Positions 1 to 30,973 of a stretch of 64,000 nt of DNA are shown in pieces; within the stretch, counting starts at the first letter, position 1, and every line of letters starts with the position of its first letter. The translations under genes were made by a program, and so were the position numbers. The notes under the pieces are model-generated. The model was given only the letters and a program-made list of their open reading frames with translations. It made no database searches and was not told where the DNA came from. Source of the DNA: Scylla paramamosain (taxonomy: Eukaryota; Arthropoda; Malacostraca; Decapoda; Portunidae); assembly GCF_035594125.1 (NCBI RefSeq), contig NC_087156.1:15436997-15500996 (forward strand). Reading direction: 5' to 3'.

Positions 1-59
1 GAAAATGTAAATGAGACGAAAGAGAGAGAAAGCTTGCAAGAAAAAAAATAAATAAAAAT

Positions 60-179
<120 letters not shown>

Positions 180-384
180 CATACACAGTTAAAAGGGAAA
201 GAGTGACAGAGATAGAAAGCAGGTAGAGCTTGAAGGAAAGAAAGATACACAGAAATAGAAAAAAAAAAACATATTTGTTATTATCACCATGACAAAGATA
301 AGAAACCCACAATGGTAATAATGAATCTGAAGAAAGATTAAAAGCCTATATTATCAACACTGGAAAGAGGGGAGACTGATGAAA

Positions 385-480
385 CACGCTGGTAACACTG
401 CTGAGACTGAGAGAATTTTCAAAAGGCATGTTGGTAACACTAGTCTGAGGAGATATCACGAATGCACGCTGGTAACACTG
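385..480 (+). repeat. Three spaced copies of a 16-bp motif
   Basis: The motif CACGCTGGTAACACTG occurs exactly at 385-400 and 465-480, and in a two- to three-mismatch form at 427-442. Unrelated bases separate the copies. It could be a decayed minisatellite or a cluster of binding sites. The rest of 176-523 is A-rich with nothing recognisable. Confidence 0.6.
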
Positions 481-519
481 ATCTGACTTGTTACTTCCTG
501 TGAAATTTACTGACCAAGA

Positions 520-523
<4 letters not shown>

Positions 524-551
<28 letters not shown>
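524..551. repeat. (CT)n microsatellite
   Basis: About 14 CT units, the shortest of the listed CT arrays. Confidence 0.95.
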
Positions 552-2874
<2,323 letters not shown>

Positions 2875-2968
<94 letters not shown>

Positions 2969-3052
2969 TTCCTAACAGAAAAAAACAGACATATATGCAG
3001 ACAGACAGACAGAAGGATGGCCAGACAGACAGACAGACAGGCAGGCAGGCAG
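2875..3052. repeat. (AG)n followed by degenerate (CAGA/CAGG)n
   Basis: An AG array (2875-2968) carries one A insertion near its end. After a short gap, a tetranucleotide patch of CAGA changing to CAGG units runs through about 2996-3052. Confidence 0.93.
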
Positions 3053-3187
3053 AAGTCGAAAGTACATGCAGACATACATACAGATACAGAGTTAAAATAA
3101 AAGAAAAAGAAAAAGCAACAACAACTGACACATCAAGACAAATAGACTCATTAGAAATGACATACACACGCCGAGACAGATAGACAG

Positions 3188-3190
<3 letters not shown>

Positions 3191-3226
<36 letters not shown>
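3191..3226. repeat. (CA)n microsatellite
   Basis: About 18 CA units. Confidence 0.96.
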
Positions 3227-4437
<1,211 letters not shown>

Positions 4438-4531
4438 AACTAAACAAGATAAAGTATGGCAGGAAATAATCTAATATATACTGTTATGCTAATGAACAGA
4501 CGGGACACAATTTAACTCCATTATGTATGCC

Positions 4532-4712
<181 letters not shown>

Positions 4713-4814
4713 CTTAAACTTTAAATCCCCATCGATAAATTAGAATAAGTAGAAAAAAAATAAACAACTGACAATAACAAAATAACACGAAAATAACAAC
4801 TTACAGGAACCACC

Positions 4815-4940
<126 letters not shown>

Positions 4941-5243
4941 CGGGTAAAAAGCTGAAGGGGGCGAGGATGGAGGTGCTGCAAGGGAGGGAGAGGGGAGTGA
5001 AGCGTACGTAGGGTGGCGGGGGCAGCGGAGGCAGCATGATGGAGTGCAGATGGCAGCGATAATTAGTGCGGTTAATAGGTGCTCGTGTTGATGAATTTAA
5101 TGGTCCCCGGTGATGATTACAAATGAGGAGGTCATGGCTATGCGTAGCGGTGGTGGTGGTGGTGGTGAGAAAGGTGAGGTTGACGACAATGGAGGTTTAG
5201 TGTTAAAAAGATCTCCATTAGATTTCCTTGATGCATTAGTGAA

Positions 5244-5245
<2 letters not shown>

Positions 5246-5303
<58 letters not shown>
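5246..5303. repeat. (TC)n microsatellite
   Basis: About 28 TC units. Confidence 0.97.
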
Positions 5304-5305
<2 letters not shown>

Positions 5306-5519
5306 ACTCTCCGTCACCATTATTGTCAGGAAAGAAAGCGAGATAAGAAAACAAACAAAGAAAATATTGGTTCGAAGCTGCCAGGGAAGGGAAACGGTTT
5401 TGCCTGGAAATAGATTGCAGACAGAGCAGAGAAACGGAGAGAAGAAAAGGCCGAAAGAAAGAAAGAAAAGTGAGGAAAGACGATGGATGGTATAACCTGC
5501 CCTGTGCTCAAAACCTAAA

Positions 5520-6118
5520 GCTGTATGCCTCCCTGATTCACTCCCTTCTTCCCCGCCTCCCTGATACCTCTCCTCCTACCCTCTTCTTCCTCACTCTGTC
5601 CCTCCTAGCTTCTCTTTCTCTGTCTCTTTCTCTTCTACTCCATTTCAAACTCCTGCCTCTCTGTTTCCTTGTCTGTTTTTTTCTTTCCATTTTCTTTCCT
5701 TCTTTATCTCTTCCCTACTCAATTTTATGCTTTTGCTTCTCGCTTTACTTGCTTCTTCCTTTTTTCCTTCACTTTTTGCTCTCTCCTTGCATCTTCTTAC
5801 TTTCTACACCTTTCCCTTCTGCTTCTTTCATTCCTTCCTCATTCTCCTCACCTTCCTTTTTACTTTTTACCTTTACACTCCTACTCCCCCTCTCCCCTTT
5901 CCTCTCTTTCCCTCCTATCTTCTCCCTTTCTCTCCTCTCACTATATTTTCCTCCTATTCTTTTTCCTTTCCTCACGCTCTCCTTTCCTCTATTTCCTCCT
6001 CTTTTTTTCCTTCTCTATCTCCAGTTCTCCTGCCTCTCTTCCTCCTTTCCTTACTTTCTGCTATCTTCTCTTTCTCCTCTCCTTTTCCTCCTCTGTCCCT
6101 CCATTTCTCTCTTCTCCG
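5520..6118. repeat. 600-bp polypyrimidine tract
   Basis: The plus strand is almost all C and T with only scattered A and G, in irregular order rather than a fixed unit. Three overlapping frames stay open for 160-217 codons because pyrimidine-rich DNA lacks stop codons. The products are Leu/Ser/Phe-only strings, so I do not call a gene. It is probably a decayed CT/CCTT array. Confidence 0.85.
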
Positions 6119-6460
6119 GATGAGGTGGTTGAGGGAGGAAGGCGAGGCGCGATGGAGGTATAAAGGGTACGAACGCATTACACACGCAGCTGAATCGCCA
6201 AGTCCACGTGTTGTTTTAATCGCCTGTAGAGCGTAAAGGCAAGGAATGAGAGTTAATGGGGCATTGTGATCCATTTATCGCCCAGACTTCTGTCCAGGGG
6301 GCGCCGCGCAGGCCTCCTTGATCTTCCTTCGTCAGGCAACCAAACTTACTTTTCTATTTAAGTCTTCATTTCCCTCTTCCTTTTTGTTTACTTTTTTTTA
6401 AATATATTTATTATTGTGGTTTTCTTTGTTTCATATCGTGTAGTGATTTTTATGCATGTT

Positions 6461-8172
<1,712 letters not shown>

Positions 8173-8298
8173 TATCTATATTTTTTTCCCCAAGTCAGCC
8201 GCTGTTCCCCACAAACCAGCCTTCCTCCACAGATTGATGTTACCTGAGGGAGCAACACCCATCAATTCTCATCTTTCTCGTCTATTTGTCCGTGGTCA

Positions 8299-8301
<3 letters not shown>

Positions 8302-8391
<90 letters not shown>
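8302..8391. repeat. (CT)n microsatellite
   Basis: About 45 CT units. Confidence 0.97.
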
Positions 8392-8393
<2 letters not shown>

Positions 8394-9148
8394 CTAAGGC
8401 AATGCGTGTGAGGAGAGGAGGCACGCCCAATCACCGCAGAGGTACAGAGGAAGTGGAGGACGAGGTGTGGTCTGGCTGGTGGACAGTAACGGTGATAAAG
8501 TGACCGGGGAGGGGAGCTCGAGGGTGGCGGCGAGGGACGGATCACCTCGAGTGGAGTATTCACGTCCTCTTAACATGGGAGGGTCGGGAAAGCGAAGGAT
8601 GCAAAATAGAGGCTTGAAAATTAGAGCAGCCGATGAATAAAGTGACTGAAAGGTCAGTAAATGAAGGCAATGAGAACAAAAATCCTGAAGAAATATATGA
8701 TTTAAATGACTTCTACAGTTTAAAAAGAATGATATTTCAGCACGCCCTCCACGAAGATTTATCCAAGTTAGTTTGCAAATTATAAAGAGTAAAATAGATT
8801 GCTTTACTGAATTACTTGGCTTTCTATACAGGAATAATGGATTATGGCATCAAAGATACCAAGAAAAAAAAAAAGGCAAAAAAATCTTAGAAGCAAGACA
8901 TACTCGTACAAGAAGTCATCCACTCCTTATCTTGTACAAATATTTACTTTTTTTAAAATTAAGACTCACATATATAAAACACGATAAAAACAAGCGTGCC
9001 CTCATGCTCCAAGCTCTGAACCTAAATAATGATGCAAGCAAGAGCCTCCGTCACGTATTAAATAGAACGGTGACGGTGAACACCAAACAGACAGGTCGTC
9101 CGTCACATTCGTTTCATATAACAAAACAGGATCAGAGTGACGGAGAGC
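8392..9148. other. Anonymous stretch, no gene
   Basis: GC-rich to about 8.58 kb, then AT-rich to 9.0 kb. The frame at 8773-9306 is open only because it runs into the GGA repeat downstream. Confidence 0.6.
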
Positions 9149-9410
9149 GAGGAGGAGGAGGAGGAGGAGGAGGAGGAGGAGGAGGAGGAGGAGGAGGAGG
9201 AGGAGGAGGAGGAAGAGGAAGAAGAGGAGGAGGAGGAGGAGGAGGAGGAGGAGAAAAAAAAAGTAAAAGAAAAAGAAGAGGAAGAAGCAAAAGAAAAAGA
9301 AGATAATGATGATCATGATGAGAAGGAGGAGGAGGAGGAGGAGAAGGAGTAGGAGAAGGAGAAGGAGGAGGAGGAGGAGGAGGAGGAGGAGGAGGAGGAG
9401 GACGACGACG
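9149..9410. repeat. (GGA)n tracts
   Basis: GGA/GAA-type triplets occupy about 9149-9253 and 9322-9410, with a purine-rich bridge between. G-rich triplets of this kind can form purine-motif triplex or quadruplex structures. Confidence 0.93.
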
Positions 9411-9649
9411 AAAGGAGAGAAAAGAACACGAAGAGCAAGAAGAAAATAAAACGGACAGAAAAATAATGATGATAAGAATGAAGATAGCAACACTTTTGAG
9501 GATAATAACAATCATAACGATAAAGATAGGAAAGATAAAGAAGGAAAAAAAGAAGGAGGCTGCAGCAGGTCAGGTAATTACCAATCTGTCATATCTGTTA
9601 CGTTTCCCTGAAGCACAATAACCCCTTAGAGATATTATAACAACACGTC

Positions 9650-9779
<130 letters not shown>

Positions 9780-9951
9780 GATGAGATGTAGTGCAGATGT
9801 TGTAGTGAGGGTTGAGAAAGCTATACACTTTTTCTACTCTTTCTCCTCCTCCTCTTCCTCCTCCTCCACCTCCTTTTCTCTTTCTTTTCTTTTTTTTTTC
9901 TGCCCCACCTTCTGATATGTGGCTTGTATAAACTCATACCTCCTCCCATGT

Positions 9952-10060
<109 letters not shown>

Positions 10061-10315
10061 GACAAACTTTACAGCTCCGTCTCGCCATCTGACCGTCATG
10101 GCCGTCGCCCTATCAAGCGCTGCCCCACATTTAATTCCTTGGCCTCGTAAAACCTTCACTCCCCGGGGCACGACACGCCGCCCATCTGCCAATGATCTTA
10201 TTTTGCATTTTGATCGCGATCTTAATCAATCGTGAACCTCAAGCAATGCAAGTAATTCTCTGGGAAACAAACGCAGGTATAAACTAGACCAGCACTGTAG
10301 ATCGTATGCATTCCT

Positions 10316-10318
<3 letters not shown>

Positions 10319-10357
<39 letters not shown>

Positions 10358-10375
10358 TCTCCCTCTCCCTCTCTC
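10319..10375. repeat. (CT)n, imperfect 3' end
   Basis: CT units with CCCTCT variants in the last 25 bp. Flanking DNA at 10.06-10.32 and 10.38-11.24 kb has no recognisable gene. The 10.9-11.15 kb part is pyrimidine-rich. Confidence 0.95.
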
Positions 10376-11239
10376 TTGTAGCACTCACACGTCGAGCAGA
10401 ATATTCCCACTGAGCTACAAATATATTACAGGTTTAAATTACTGGAATAAATTGAGTTTACTCCATAAAATCGCCATACAAGGATTCAATTTAGATAGAG
10501 AGCAATTACTAACAGAATTATATCACGCCGGGTCTTCACCTGCAAAAGATCGCTGGCCTGATATGGCGCTACACGTGGAAGACGTATAAGAGGTACGGAA
10601 CAAAAAAAACACCTGTAACTGAGGAAATTAGATTCAACAACAGTAAAAAGATATATATAATTGATGCTACTCGTTTGTAATGTTGTTTTTCGTGGTTCAC
10701 TTTATAAATCAAGTGTTCGCCTTCGTTTCTTTTTAATGGAATTTCACGTCGATCTATCAATTCAGAGGCAAAGAAACAATGCGAGTGAAACTGATCGAGA
10801 AAACTGCACGTGTGAAGTCAGCGAAACACGTCACTCACTAAATCCACATTCTGCTTTCGCGAGTTCACGCTGTCTTGACGAATTATGTCCCTGTCCACAT
10901 ATTTCTTTCTCCAACTCCTATTGTCCATTTTTCTTTCATTAGCGTCGTTTATCTTTATTAACTATTCGCCTTGTCTCTATTTTTCCTTCTCCGGTTTGCT
11001 TTTCCAACTTAGTCTGTCACCCTCTCTGTTCCCATTCCCTCTGCGTGCCTGTCCGCCTCAGCACTCTCCGCTTCTCGCCGCTATCTGCGTCCCCCATACT
11101 AGCAGTCGTCCGTCTCACCCACTGCCTGTCTCCCCAGATTCTCCTGCTGTCTGTCTAATAATTTCTTGTCAGTAGAAGCATCTCATTCTGTCTGTCACAG
11201 TAATGCTTCAAGGCTCCTGTGGATTTCATACAACTATTT

Positions 11240-11244
<5 letters not shown>

Positions 11245-11330
<86 letters not shown>
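11245..11330. repeat. (TC)n microsatellite
   Basis: About 43 TC units, followed by pyrimidine-rich unique DNA to about 11.6 kb. Nothing gene-like is seen between 11,331 and 11,955. Confidence 0.97.
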
Positions 11331-11334
<4 letters not shown>

Positions 11335-11953
11335 TCTAGTACATTCGTTTAACTCCACATTTTTTTTTTTTCATTTTCATCCTAAAATCCCTTTGCACTT
11401 CACTCCTTCCATTACATACAATTTACTCTATTTTCTTTTTAACGCTCATCCTCTTCCCTTCTTTCATTTCCTTCTCTCATCCAATCTTCTTTCATTCCCG
11501 TCTCCCTCTCGCATTCTCTTTCTCAGCACCACAGTCTTAACATCATTTCCTTTCCCAGCTACCAAGATTCATTTCAAGACAATCAAAACGTGCTGCTTTG
11601 AAAAACAACACTAAGACAACTTTAACCAATTAAACTTTTTCGTCTCACAATGTGCGTTAAATTGAACAAAGGTATTTCAAGCCCTACTATATATACACGT
11701 TCCATCTCACATGCCTAAGTTTGCAGGATTTTTCTCTTCTCGCTGCTACTGTCTCATTTTTTCCCCAGTAAGATCATCATGATTGGAATGAATCCGCGGC
11801 GTGTGTTGGTTTACAGCACTCCGGTCTGTGATGATAGAAACAACATCGCCGAGGACTTGTAAAGATAACACATTTCCTCGCGATCACTTCTTCTTCTTCT
11901 TCTCGCTTGTTAAGATTTAGCCATTAGAGGTCTGACGTGAAGGGATGCGGAGC

Positions 11954-12119
<166 letters not shown>

Positions 12120-12219
12120 CAAGAAAGAACGTGCTTCAATTTCTGGATAATATTTCAGTGTTTCACTTTCGCAACTGATTTTCTTTTCCTTTCTTTGGAT
12201 GGATGGGTGAATTTTTAAG

Positions 12220-12221
<2 letters not shown>

Positions 12222-12277
<56 letters not shown>
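12222..12277. repeat. (GT)n microsatellite
   Basis: About 28 GT units. Confidence 0.97.
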
Positions 12278-12278
<1 letters not shown>

Positions 12279-12430
12279 GTGCATGCAACCCTTTGCACTG
12301 AGCGTGCGTTCTTCTATTTCAATATAAACTTGCTTGACTTGTTCAGTGTGTTTGCCTAAGTGTGGGTGGCGTGACAGTTCATTTGTTGGTCATGCAATGC
12401 GTGTGTGCTTGTGTGAGTCTGCGTTTGAAT

Positions 12431-12554
<124 letters not shown>

Positions 12555-14547
12555 TTGGTTGTGTAGGTACAGTTGTTTGTTTCCATATTTGAGCATTTGC
12601 CCTCTTTTTCTTGTTTACGTTTATGCCTGTTTGTGCATCTATTCATTTGTCCGTACGTTTCTTCCCCTGTTCGTAAATTTGTTTGTTTCTCCGTACAAGT
12701 TTCGTGTCTGTCTTGCAGGTGGCTGTCCTCCATGGCTGATTACTTGAATGCTCACCTGTCTAGTTTTATGTCCACCTGTCAGCTCTGCCCAATGGCTCGC
12801 TTGCTCTCTTTCCTTTTCAGTCACCAGAACACTTGCCTGACGGGGCGCGGCTCTTGCTCCTCGGACTCCCTGCCCTGCTCGCTTTTCCCGCTCGCCTAAC
12901 ACACGACTCCGCATTTGGTCTCCAGAGTGCGTGCGTTCACAGGTGCCCATCTGTGAGGAAACATGCACACGGCTATGCAGAAGTGTGTGTGGCACGTCTC
13001 TCGCCTCTTGTCTTGGCCTTCATTGCCCTGCGTTTTAGTGCAGAGGGAAGGGAAAAGCCAGTATGGTGTGACGAGGCGAGCTAAGAGGCAGGGAAGAAGG
13101 GAGTAGCGAGGGCGGGTGAGCGGCTCGCCTGCCTGTCAGGGTACAATGGCACGTCACTTGCTGGTCTGACGTATGGCTACCTCAGAGCAGTTGCAGACCT
13201 CGCCTCGCCCTTCCCTGTGACTGATGACCTCCCTTAACCCCACTCGGCGCACACAATGTAGTGTTTTTTTTTCTCTCTCTCTCTCTAATCTAATGTCAAC
13301 AACAATAAAAAAAAAGAACATGGTTTTAATAACTGGATGGATTTCAGTGAAGGCTTTAGACTCATATTTTTTCTTGCATTCCCATTGATCGTAGTGATAA
13401 ATACTTTGAATAACAACATAAGAAAAAAATCATGAACTTAAGAACTGGTTGGATTTCAGTTAAATTTTATTAGCATAATACGTTCATTGTCTAACCCGGG
13501 ATACGTAAAAAAAAAAAAAAGAAAAGAAAAAAAAAAGTAACAGTAACAGAAGAAAACGGAGATGAGCGGACTAAAAATAACAGGCAGCATGGATTTTAGT
13601 TCAGACAACTGACATACATTCACGGGCCTGCCTGCCTGCTATTCCTCCCCCTGGAGCAGCGAGGGGGGCCGCGTGGCTTCTGACCCGGGGTACGAGTGCA
13701 GCATTCCTGGTGTTTTGTATTCATAGCCTCAGCATGGCTTTATGGACGGCCTGGCACATCTGTCTTCGTCCTGCTGGAAATCAATCATTAACTCACGCTA
13801 AATGTTTGACGGCCATTTATTCAGACGACGTGTTGGAAATAAGACGCCGTGATGCAATTCATTCTTCACTAAAAGGATTAAATAACACTTCATTCACGTA
13901 TTGCTCAAAGAAACAAATTGAAATAAGTAAGTAAGAAAAGAAAAGGTATATAAGGTGTTCAGTTCTTTGCTGATGAAAAAATATAATTTGCGTACTCTGG
14001 AATGAATTTCGTCGTTAATATTCAGAGCACTGTAGAATATCTTTGCATGGGCATGGTATAAGGGAAAAAAGGAGGGTATTTTTATCCGTTATAGACGAAA
14101 AAAAAAAAAATAATAATGCAAGAAGCTGTAGTAATAGAAAAAAAAATCTTGCAAAATTAGAAAAGCTAAAAATTTTACCGAAGAACGCATCAGAAAAGGA
14201 GAACAAAAAAAATAACAAGTAAGAGAACAAAACAGAAACAATCCAGCTGCAGACAGACCGAGCGATTTATCTAGGCAATGATAAAACTCGATGTGTCAGG
14301 GCGGGTGGGAGACGTGACCCCTGATGGCCTTCCTGCAAGCAAACCAGCAAGCCAGCCAGCCAGCCAGCCAGCACGGGACGCTCACCACGCACTCCTCACT
14401 CACCTGCCCACTCATTATCACCTTTCAAAATATTCACCGAAGTCCATCACGTATCTCTTGGACTATTCGTCTCTCTGCAGGAAGTACTATTGTCATGGGT
14501 GTTGCGGCTACTGCGAGGGGCGCCCCTGAGTCATGCTGCTTTCTCCT

Positions 14548-14549
<2 letters not shown>
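12555..14549. other. 2-kb anonymous stretch, no gene
   Basis: GC-rich and CpG-containing from 12.8 to 13.25 kb, then AT-rich from 13.3 to 14.25 kb with poly(A) runs. A (CCAG)n patch lies at about 14,345-14,372. Frames of 60-118 codons exist in the GC-rich part, but none carries a motif I recognise. Confidence 0.6.

Positions 14550-14635
<86 letters not shown>
14550..14635. repeat. (CT)n microsatellite
   Basis: About 42 CT units. Confidence 0.97.
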
Positions 14636-14636
<1 letters not shown>

Positions 14637-14746
14637 CAAGCGCGAGGAGGAGAAAAAGATTATCACTCCTCGTCGTCGCTCGCTCGTAAAAATGTGGAGT
14701 AATGCGTTGCTTCTGAGAATTCCAAGACATTAATGACGGAGAAAGG

Positions 14747-14847
<101 letters not shown>

Positions 14848-14960
14848 AAGCTTCCAACAATAGTAAAGATAATGTAACGTGGCCTACGTGCTGGCGGGCG
14901 TCCCTCCAAGGGCGTGGCGACTCTGGCTTTATGTGAGTTGTGTGTGGTGTCGTGAGGCGG

Positions 14961-14961
<1 letters not shown>

Positions 14962-15011
<50 letters not shown>

Positions 15012-15105
15012 ATGTAAATTGAATATAAAGTATAAAATATTTTGAATCTGCACATTTTTTCGTGTGTGTGTGTGTGTTGTGTGTGTGTGTGTGTGTGTGT
15101 GTGTG
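14962..15105. repeat. (CA)n then (GT)n, opposed pair
   Basis: CA units (14,962-15,009) and GT units (15,062-15,105, one TT interruption) are separated by 52 bp. They are mutually complementary and could form a hairpin. Confidence 0.96.
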
Positions 15106-15150
15106 ATTCTTTCCAGAGGTCTAAAGGGTTAGATACAAGGGGAAGGAAAA

Positions 15151-15151
15151 G

Positions 15152-15236
<85 letters not shown>
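15151..15236. repeat. (GA)n, imperfect
   Basis: GA units with single-A interruptions at about 15,171 and 15,201. Confidence 0.96.
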
Positions 15237-18930
<3,694 letters not shown>

Positions 18931-18982
18931 AGAAGAAACCTTAACGATATTTTATCTGCTCTATCCTGACAGGTTCAAGGCA

Positions 18983-19073
18983 TCCTCCTCCTCCTCCTCC
19001 TCCTCCTCCTCCTCCTCCTCCTCCTCCTCCTCCTCCTCCTCATCCTCCTTCTCGTCCTCCTCCTCCTCCTCCC
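18983..19073. repeat. (CTC)n, imperfect
   Basis: CCT/CTC triplets with scattered substitutions in the 3' third. Confidence 0.94.
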
Positions 19074-23462
<4,389 letters not shown>

Positions 23463-23958
23463 AGAAAGATAGACAGAGAGAGAAGGAAGACACCCCGACC
23501 ATAACTAACTCCCTGACACAAGACGCCCAGGGCCTCCTCATCACACACCTTGCTGACTGCCTTCTCTCACTCTCTTTATTTCTCTCTCACATAATTGGCG
23601 CAATTAAAACACCCGGCAAACATTTCTGGCAAGCCTTCCGTTGTCCCACAATTAATAATGAAAGAGAGAGAGAGAAAAAAAAAATCATGACCGAGACACA
23701 CGAACGCAGAACAGGACAGCACGCAAAAACCTACCCTAGAGCAGCCACCGGCAAGCCCTATAATTATATCCGCACAGTGACACCCCGTAAAGCAAAGACA
23801 CAAATAAACCAACCTTCTCACTTACCCCATCGTCACATTTGGGAGTCAGGAGAGCAGCAAAAAGTGGCAAGGACTCGGGAAGGACAAACAAACACAAATG
23901 CTGGAGCTAGAGGAAGAGGAAGAGGAGGAGGAGGGCGGGAGTTTGAATCAGCGGGCGT

Positions 23959-23960
<2 letters not shown>

Positions 23961-24027
<67 letters not shown>
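23961..24027. repeat. (TC)n microsatellite
   Basis: About 33 TC units, opposed to the AG array 268 bp downstream. Confidence 0.97.
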
Positions 24028-24031
<4 letters not shown>

Positions 24032-24291
24032 GCGCCACGAAAAGTCAGGCAGGAATTGTTGGTTGACGAGAAGGTAAACAAAAAATAGACTTGCACCTCC
24101 CCACTCCTGGGCGACAAATAAGGACGAGGTGAAGGAGGCCAAGAGAGGGACGGCGAGATGGATGGAGCAACAGAGATGGAGAGATGGATGGACAGCCAGA
24201 ATAAAAACGGAGATGAGGAAAGCAAGACGAAAAATAGAGAGAGAAAATATAAACATCAGAAACAAAAGAGGAGGTACTAAGTGAAGTGCTG

Positions 24292-24294
<3 letters not shown>

Positions 24295-24378
<84 letters not shown>
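24295..24378. repeat. (AG)n microsatellite
   Basis: About 42 AG units. Confidence 0.97.
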
Positions 24379-24380
<2 letters not shown>

Positions 24381-24561
24381 TTGTGAAATTCTCTTACCTC
24401 TCGGGAGAAGAAAATTAAATGAAAAATAAAAGGTAAATATGATAGATAAGCAAGACAACATTACGAAAGAGAATATGAGTAAATAGAAAAATTATATACA
24501 ATCGAACGGCAAACAAAGTACCAAATAAATTAGAAATCATGAAAGTGAGAAGGAAAAGAAT

Positions 24562-24564
<3 letters not shown>

Positions 24565-24636
<72 letters not shown>
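24565..24636. repeat. (GA)n microsatellite
   Basis: About 36 GA units, in the same sense as the array 187 bp upstream. Confidence 0.97.
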
Positions 24637-24638
<2 letters not shown>

Positions 24639-24775
24639 AAAGGAAACTTATAATAGAAGTATCACCTTCCTCCTCCTCCTCCTCCTCAGACTCAGACTCA
24701 GACATTACATCATCGGTGTTGTTACAGTGAACACCAAGGTGCGTGGGTGAGCGTATGAGCATGTTTGGCATCGCT

Positions 24776-28732
<3,957 letters not shown>

Positions 28733-28782
<50 letters not shown>
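28733..28782. repeat. (CA)n microsatellite
   Basis: About 25 CA units. Confidence 0.97.
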
Positions 28783-28784
<2 letters not shown>

Positions 28785-29804
28785 CTAGTCACTTTCTTCT
28801 CTAAACTTCCTACAAGCTACAAGAACATAAACACCTTCTTACTTTTACTTTCTGGGGTAAAGCCTCACTTCCTGCATGGATCAACTAAGCCACTCAGCCA
28901 CGTCGAGGCAACACGTTAATTAAAAATCTCCTACAAATTTGAGCTCTTAAACAACTAGCGACGCTAAATTTATCGCCTCGTAATGAGCAAGGCAGTCCAG
29001 TAAAGTTCCTCGGCTCACCACAGCGTCGATTAACCAGGAAAATCTACACAACACTAGGGGCTGCTTGCTGGCCTCTCCTCCCTCCCAGTTTGCAGGCGAT
29101 AAATGAGCGTAGTAATAGCACAAATCCTTGGTGGTGGTGCTGCAGTGCTGAACTCTTTTACTGCTATGGTAGTCTTTTGTTAACATTTTAGAGGATGGTA
29201 GGAAAAAAATATATACTTGGTCAGAGAAAACGGGAAAACAAGACATTATTTTTTTACCATTCCTGGATAACATATATCTAATAAAGAGACTGAGATACAA
29301 AAAAAAAAATGAGTGCCTAAAAGGTTACAAGTGATAAAAAATAAAAACTGTCCAGCAGTGATAAGTATCCCGTAGGTGGCCGAGACACACTGAAAGAGTC
29401 AGGCCCATCGATTCGTGGGGTGATAGTGCCGGTGGAGAATGGAGCCGCCGTGAGATGCTGGCGGCGTGCGGGATACCGTGCTGGTTTGTGCCCCAAGATG
29501 CATTGCCCCATGACAGGTTCTAGATACAGGCTCACCCTCGCCACCCACACATCACTAAAGGCTTGTACTTAGGCCTGGAGGAAGGTATGCAGTCTCCAGA
29601 AAGGTTGTTTGCCTTTAATGCTCTTCAAGTTAAGGTTATTGACGTGGAACTGAGTGTATGTATATTAAAATTTTGGTGATTAATTTCCTTCTCGTTTCAC
29701 TGAATTAATTGGTCCCCTTCGCGCTGAGTAAATGCAAGAAAAGCGCCTTCTTTTTTGGTACACGTTTCGAATTAGATTGCAGGGAAAATTACGAGTGAGG
29801 AAGA
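28783..29804. other. Anonymous stretch, no gene
   Basis: Unique-looking DNA. The longest frame is 117 codons (minus, 29,300-28,947) with no recognisable motif. Confidence 0.55.
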
Positions 29805-30189
29805 AAGAAGAAGAAGAAGAAGAAGAAGAAGAAGAAGAAGAAGAAGAAGAAGAAGAAGAAGAAGAAGAAGAAGAAGAAGAAGAAGAAGAAGAAGAAGAAG
29901 AAGAAGAAGAAGAAGAAGAAGAAGAAGAAGAAGAAGAAGAAGAAGAAGAAGAAGAAGAAGAAGAAGAAGAAGAAGAAGAAGAAGAAGAAGAAGAAGAAGA
30001 AGAAGAAGAAGAAGAAGAAGAAGAAGAAGAAGAAGAAGAAGAAGAAGAAGAAGAAGAAGAAGAAGAAGAAGAAGAAGAAGAAGAAGAAGAAGAAGAAGAA
30101 GAAGAAGAAGAAGAAGAAGAAGAAGAAGAAGAAGAAGAAGAAGAAGAAGAAGAAGAAGAAGAAGAAGAAGAAGAAGAAGAAGAAGAAGA
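29805..30189. repeat. Uninterrupted (GAA)n array of about 128 units
   Basis: I see 385 bp of perfect AAG/GAA triplets without one interruption, flanked by a short GAT run at 30,188-30,202. All six frames stay open across it (poly-Glu, poly-Lys/Arg, poly-Ser, poly-Leu, poly-Phe), so the long frames here are artefacts. GAA/TTC arrays of this length are known to form intramolecular triplexes and to be length-unstable. Confidence 0.98.
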
Positions 30190-30202
30190 TGATGATGATG
30201 AC

Positions 30203-30852
30203 GAAAAGACCTCCTCCAAAAAAACAGGACCGCCATAATCTATTGCTGACAAAATGGTGGGGCAGGCAGGCAAGGAATGGAGGTGACCATTTATCATTCC
30301 TGGGCAACAATCGCGGCGAGATCTAAAACAAGCAGATAATAATTTAATTAGGTACTAAAAAATACAATCAGATACATAGTACATCCCCTCGGAGGCACTG
30401 CAGAGGAAGAGAGAGAGAGAGGAGAAGGGGGTGGGACTGGAGCAGGTGTCACGGTGCCTCATTCCTCGCCGTCTGAAGAGTCGATATGATGATAATTGTC
30501 CTCCGCATTGCCATTAGCCAAAGGAAACAGGCGTGGCTATAATCATCTTGTACTACCACTTATTTTATCTTAAGCTTTCTTTTCTAATTCTTTCTCTTTG
30601 TGTCTCACTCTCTCCTTTACTCTGCATTCATACGTCGAAAACAACAGCCAAGACTTGATTTTTTCCTCTTTTTTATACCTGTCTTCTATATTAGTATTTG
30701 CTGAGATAGAATTAAGTGATCCTGATGCATAGTTGACTCCGGTTTCGCAATCTGAATCTGATCATTCAATACGAAAAAAAATATTCGATACATATCTTAA
30801 TTTCATTCATTCTTTTCCTCGTTTTTTCGGTTAACTGCCCTTAAAGATAATC
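30203..30852. other. Anonymous stretch, no gene
   Basis: Balanced to AT-rich unique-looking DNA. No frame of interest is seen. Confidence 0.6.

Positions 30853-30973
<121 letters not shown>

Noticed and set aside
29680..30310. Long open frames of 154-205 codons on both strands
   Set aside because: They are translations of the GAA/TTC array (poly-Glu, poly-Ser, poly-Leu, poly-Phe), not genes.
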